Positions 14,881-17,375 of a DNA stretch of 17,375 bases are shown here, in pieces. Source of the stretch: JASJCL01 sp050291585 (GTDB taxonomy: Bacteria; Desulfobacterota; Desulfobacteria; Desulfobacterales; Desulfosarcinaceae); NCBI GenBank assembly GCA_050291585.1, contig JBNKKA010000087.1:1-17375 (forward strand), in the 5' to 3' direction. Position numbers and translations under genes: made by a program. The notes below the pieces were generated by a model. The model was given only the letters and a program-made list of their open reading frames with translations, made no database searches and had not been told where the DNA came from. Each line of letters begins with the position of its first letter. Within the stretch, counting starts at the first letter, position 1.

Positions 14881-17375
14881 CTAATTCTCCATCTCCCGAA
14901 TGCGGGCCAGGGTGACCTCCAGCTTCTCCTGCTTTTCCATCATGGCGTCGTGGCGTTCGCGGTTTTTGGCGACCACATCGGCCGGCGCCTTGGCCAGAAA
15001 GTCCTCGTTGCCCAGTTTGCGGGCGACACCGCCGATCTCCTTGGTCACCTTGGCGATCTCTTTTGTAAGGCGCTGAATCTCCTTGGCCACGTCCACCACG
15101 CCTTCCAGGTCCACATAGAGGACGGCGCCCCTGACAATGGCCGTGGCAGCGGTTTTAGGCTTTTCCGCTTCGGTGATAAAACGCAGGTCCGTGAGGCGCG
15201 CCAGGTTGATGATGAGGGCTTCGTGACCGGCCAGCATGGTGGCGGTCGCGTCTTCTTCGCATTGCAGGCAGGCGGCCAGGGGTTTGGCCGGCGGCAGGTT
15301 CATCTCCCCGCGCACGTTGCGTACCCCGGTGATGATGTCGATCACCAGTTGCATTTCGGCCTCGACGGAATCGCTCCGTGGATCGCGAGCCAGATAGGTG
15401 CTCTGGTCTGGATAGCTGGCCGTCATGATGGAGCCCTCGGTGCCGGGCAGCTTCTCCCAGATCTCTTCTGTGACGAAGGGGGTGAAGGGGTGCAGGAGGA
15501 CGAGGATGTCGCGCATCACGAACCAGAGGGTCTTCTTCGTGGCTGCTTGGGCACTGTCACCGAAATTGCCGTAGAGAGCGGGTTTGATGGCCTCCAGGTA
15601 CCAGTCGCAGAACTCGTGCCAGACAAACTGGTAGATGGCGCCGGCGGCCTCATTGAACTTGTACGCGTCCAGGGCGATCTCCACCTCACTGGTGACCCGC
15701 GCCAGGCGAGAGAGAATCCAGTGATCCGGCAGACTCAGTTCTTCTGCCTTCAACCCCGCATAGCCGCTGTCCAGGTGCATCAGCGAGAAACGTGCCGCGT
15801 TCCACAGCTTGTTGATGAAGTGACGGTAGCCCTCCACGCGTTTTTCGGACATTTTGACGTCGCGGCCCTGGGCGGCGAAGGCGGCCAGGGTGAAGCGGAA
15901 GGCATCGGTGCCGTATTGATCGATGACGACCAGAGGGTCAATGACGTTGCCGGTGGATTTGCTCATCTTTTTACCGGCTTCGTCGCGGACCAGGGCGTGG
16001 ACGTAGACGTCCTTGAAGGGCACCTCGCCCATGAAGTGGATGCCCATCATCATCATGCGCGCCACCCAGAAGAAGAGGATGTCGAAGGCGGTCACCAGGG
16101 TGGCGGTGGGGTAGAAGGTTTTGAGCAGATCGGTCTCTTGGGGCCAGCCCATGGTGGAGAAGGGCCACAGGGCCGAGCTGAACCAGGTGTCGAGCACATC
16201 GGTTTCGCGCGTGAGCTGGCTGCTGTCGCATTTGCTGCAGGTCTGGGGCGCTTCCATGGCCACCATCAGCTCTCCGCACGCCTCGCAGGTCCAGGCCGGG
16301 ATGCGGTGGCCCCACCAGATCTGGCGGGAGATGCACCAGTCGCGGATGTTGTGCATCCAGTCATAATAGGTCTTATTCCACATCTCGGGGATGATGCGTG
16401 TCTGACCGCTCTCCACTGCTTTGATCGCCTTTTCGGCCAGGGGCTTGGCCTTGACAAACCACTGCTTGGAGAGGTTGGGCTCCACCACGGTCTGGCAGCG
16501 GTAGCAATGGCCAACGGCGTGCTGGATGGGCTCGATCTTCTCCATCAGCCCCAGCGCCTCCAGGTCGGCCAGCACTTTTTTACGGCACTCGAAGCGGTCC
16601 AAACCCTCGTAGGGGCCTGCCTCTGCGTTCATGCGGCCGTCGTCGCCGATCACCTTGACGCTGGGCAGGTTGTGGCGGCGGCCGATCTCGAAGTCGTTGG
16701 GATCGTGGGCCGGGGTTACCTTGAGGGCCCCGGTGCCGAATTCCTTGTCCACATAGTCGTCCAGGACAAAGGGCAGCTCGCGGTTCATAAGGGGCAGGGT
16801 CAGGTGCTTGGCGTGCACCGCGGCGTAGCGCTCATCTTCGGGATGGACGGCAACAGCAGTGTCTCCCAGCATGGTTTCCGGCCGCGTGGTGGCCACCACC
16901 ACATGACCGCTGCCGTCGGCGTAGGGGTAGCGGATGTGGTAGAGGTTGCCGTCCTGATCTTCGTGCTCCACCTCCAGGTCGGAGAGGGCCGTGTGGCAGC
17001 GGCTGCACCAGTTGATGATATAGTCGCCACGATAGATGAGGCCATCGTCATAGAGCTTTACGAAGACCTTGCGCACCGCCTGGGAGAGCCCATCGTCCAT
17101 GGTGAAGCGTTCACGTTCCCAGTCACAGGAGGCGCCCAGGCGTTTGAGCTGGTTGATGATGGCGCTGCCGTATTCCTGACGCCACTCCCAGACCTTTTCG
17201 ATGAATTTTTCGCGCCCCAGGGCGTGGCGGTCGGTGCCCTCGGCAGCCAGTTTGCGTTCCACCACGTTTTGGGTGGCTATGCCGGCGTGGTCCGTACCAG
17301 GCATCCAGAGAACGTTGTCGCCCTTGAGACGCCGGTAGCGGCAAAGGATGTCCTGCATGGTGTTGTTGAGGGCGT
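14881..17375 (-). CDS. valS: Valyl-tRNA synthetase, N-terminus beyond window
   Basis: About 830 codons of a class I synthetase that charges tRNA-Val are visible. The frame stays open to the window edge (ALNNTMQDILCRYRRL at the edge), so the ATG at 17358 is internal and the first few dozen residues with the HIGH signature are missing. Visible hallmarks are MPGTDHAGIATQ, the CP1 editing domain (TTRPETMLGDTAVAVHPEDERY), zinc-ribbon-like cysteines (CSRC; CEAC with CSKC), the CISRQIWWGHRIPAW block, and the KMSKS loop at 15955-15969. An anticodon-binding domain and a C-terminal coiled-coil arm (about the last 70 residues, rich in KEI/KLE heptads) complete the ValS layout. It is first of the visible part of the valS-nadC-rhomboid operon. 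Confidence 0.97.
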   Translation of the reverse strand, partial: ALNNTMQDILCRYRRLKGDNVLWMPGTDHAGIATQNVVERKLAAEGTDRHALGREKFIEKVWEWRQEYGSAIINQLKRLGASCDWERERFTMDDGLSQAVRKVFVKLYDDGLIYRGDYIINWCSRCHTALSDLEVEHEDQDGNLYHIRYPYADGSGHVVVATTRPETMLGDTAVAVHPEDERYAAVHAKHLTLPLMNRELPFVLDDYVDKEFGTGALKVTPAHDPNDFEIGRRHNLPSVKVIGDDGRMNAEAGPYEGLDRFECRKKVLADLEALGLMEKIEPIQHAVGHCYRCQTVVEPNLSKQWFVKAKPLAEKAIKAVESGQTRIIPEMWNKTYYDWMHNIRDWCISRQIWWGHRIPAWTCEACGELMVAMEAPQTCSKCDSSQLTRETDVLDTWFSSALWPFSTMGWPQETDLLKTFYPTATLVTAFDILFFWVARMMMMGIHFMGEVPFKDVYVHALVRDEAGKKMSKSTGNVIDPLVVIDQYGTDAFRFTLAAFAAQGRDVKMSEKRVEGYRHFINKLWNAARFSLMHLDSGYAGLKAEELSLPDHWILSRLARVTSEVEIALDAYKFNEAAGAIYQFVWHEFCDWYLEAIKPALYGNFGDSAQAATKKTLWFVMRDILVLLHPFTPFVTEEIWEKLPGTEGSIMTASYPDQSTYLARDPRSDSVEAEMQLVIDIITGVRNVRGEMNLPPAKPLAACLQCEEDATATMLAGHEALIINLARLTDLRFITEAEKPKTAATAIVRGAVLYVDLEGVVDVAKEIQRLTKEIAKVTKEIGGVARKLGNEDFLAKAPADVVAKNRERHDAMMEKQEKLEVTLARIREMEN

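Noticed and set aside
1..17375. Search by eye for CRISPR arrays, tRNA or rRNA genes, and IS ends
   Set aside because: No regularly spaced repeats, cloverleaf sequences, rRNA segments or transposase genes were seen.

Overview
The window is a GC-rich bacterial chromosome segment with tightly packed genes. The mix of genes suggests an anaerobic member of the Desulfobacterota, of the Desulfosarcina/Desulfobacter kind: an archaeal-type leuC/leuD pair, a large hybrid sensor kinase next to a periplasmic binding protein, an orphan PhnD-like binding protein, and group II intron debris. The taxonomic placement is inferred from protein style, not from a marker gene.

Layout from left to right. Positions 1-369 are the 3' end of a group II intron (maturase C-terminus, then RNA domains V and VI). 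Positions 370-796 form an AT-richer stretch with no recognisable gene. Next is a PhnD-like periplasmic binding protein on + (797-1681), facing a leuD-leuC pair on - (1931-3783) across a shared hairpin terminator. lepA (3999-5801, -) lies upstream of leuC. Between lepA and the next + operon sit two strong sigma70-like promoters that point at each other. That + operon (5970-8288) encodes a response regulator/diguanylate cyclase, a GNAT acetyltransferase and a DUF2156 (GNAT-fold, MprF C-terminal-like) protein, with almost no spacing between genes. It converges with a - unit (8352-12617) that encodes an ABC_sub_bind periplasmic protein and a hybrid histidine kinase with dCache-like sensor, HAMP, PAS, kinase and two receiver domains. 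A roughly 400-base gap (12618-13015) follows; it holds a decayed 27-codon piece of a second DUF2156 gene. The right end is a - operon: valS (cut by the window edge), nadC and a rhomboid protease.

How the genes work together. The valS-nadC-rhomboid genes are 3 bases apart or overlap by 4, so they are probably co-transcribed and translationally coupled, although their roles differ (tRNA charging, NAD synthesis, membrane proteolysis). The ABC_sub_bind protein and the kinase look like a ligand-sensing pair rather than a transporter, since no permease or ATPase is nearby. The diguanylate cyclase operon joins c-di-GMP signalling to two acyltransferase-fold enzymes.

The most notable item is the rhomboid protease, which carries at its C-terminus what looks like a DnaJ/CbpA-type substrate-binding domain without a J domain. 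Also worth attention are the face-to-face promoters, the DUF2156 gene remnant, and a 24-base in-frame tandem duplication that lengthens NadC.
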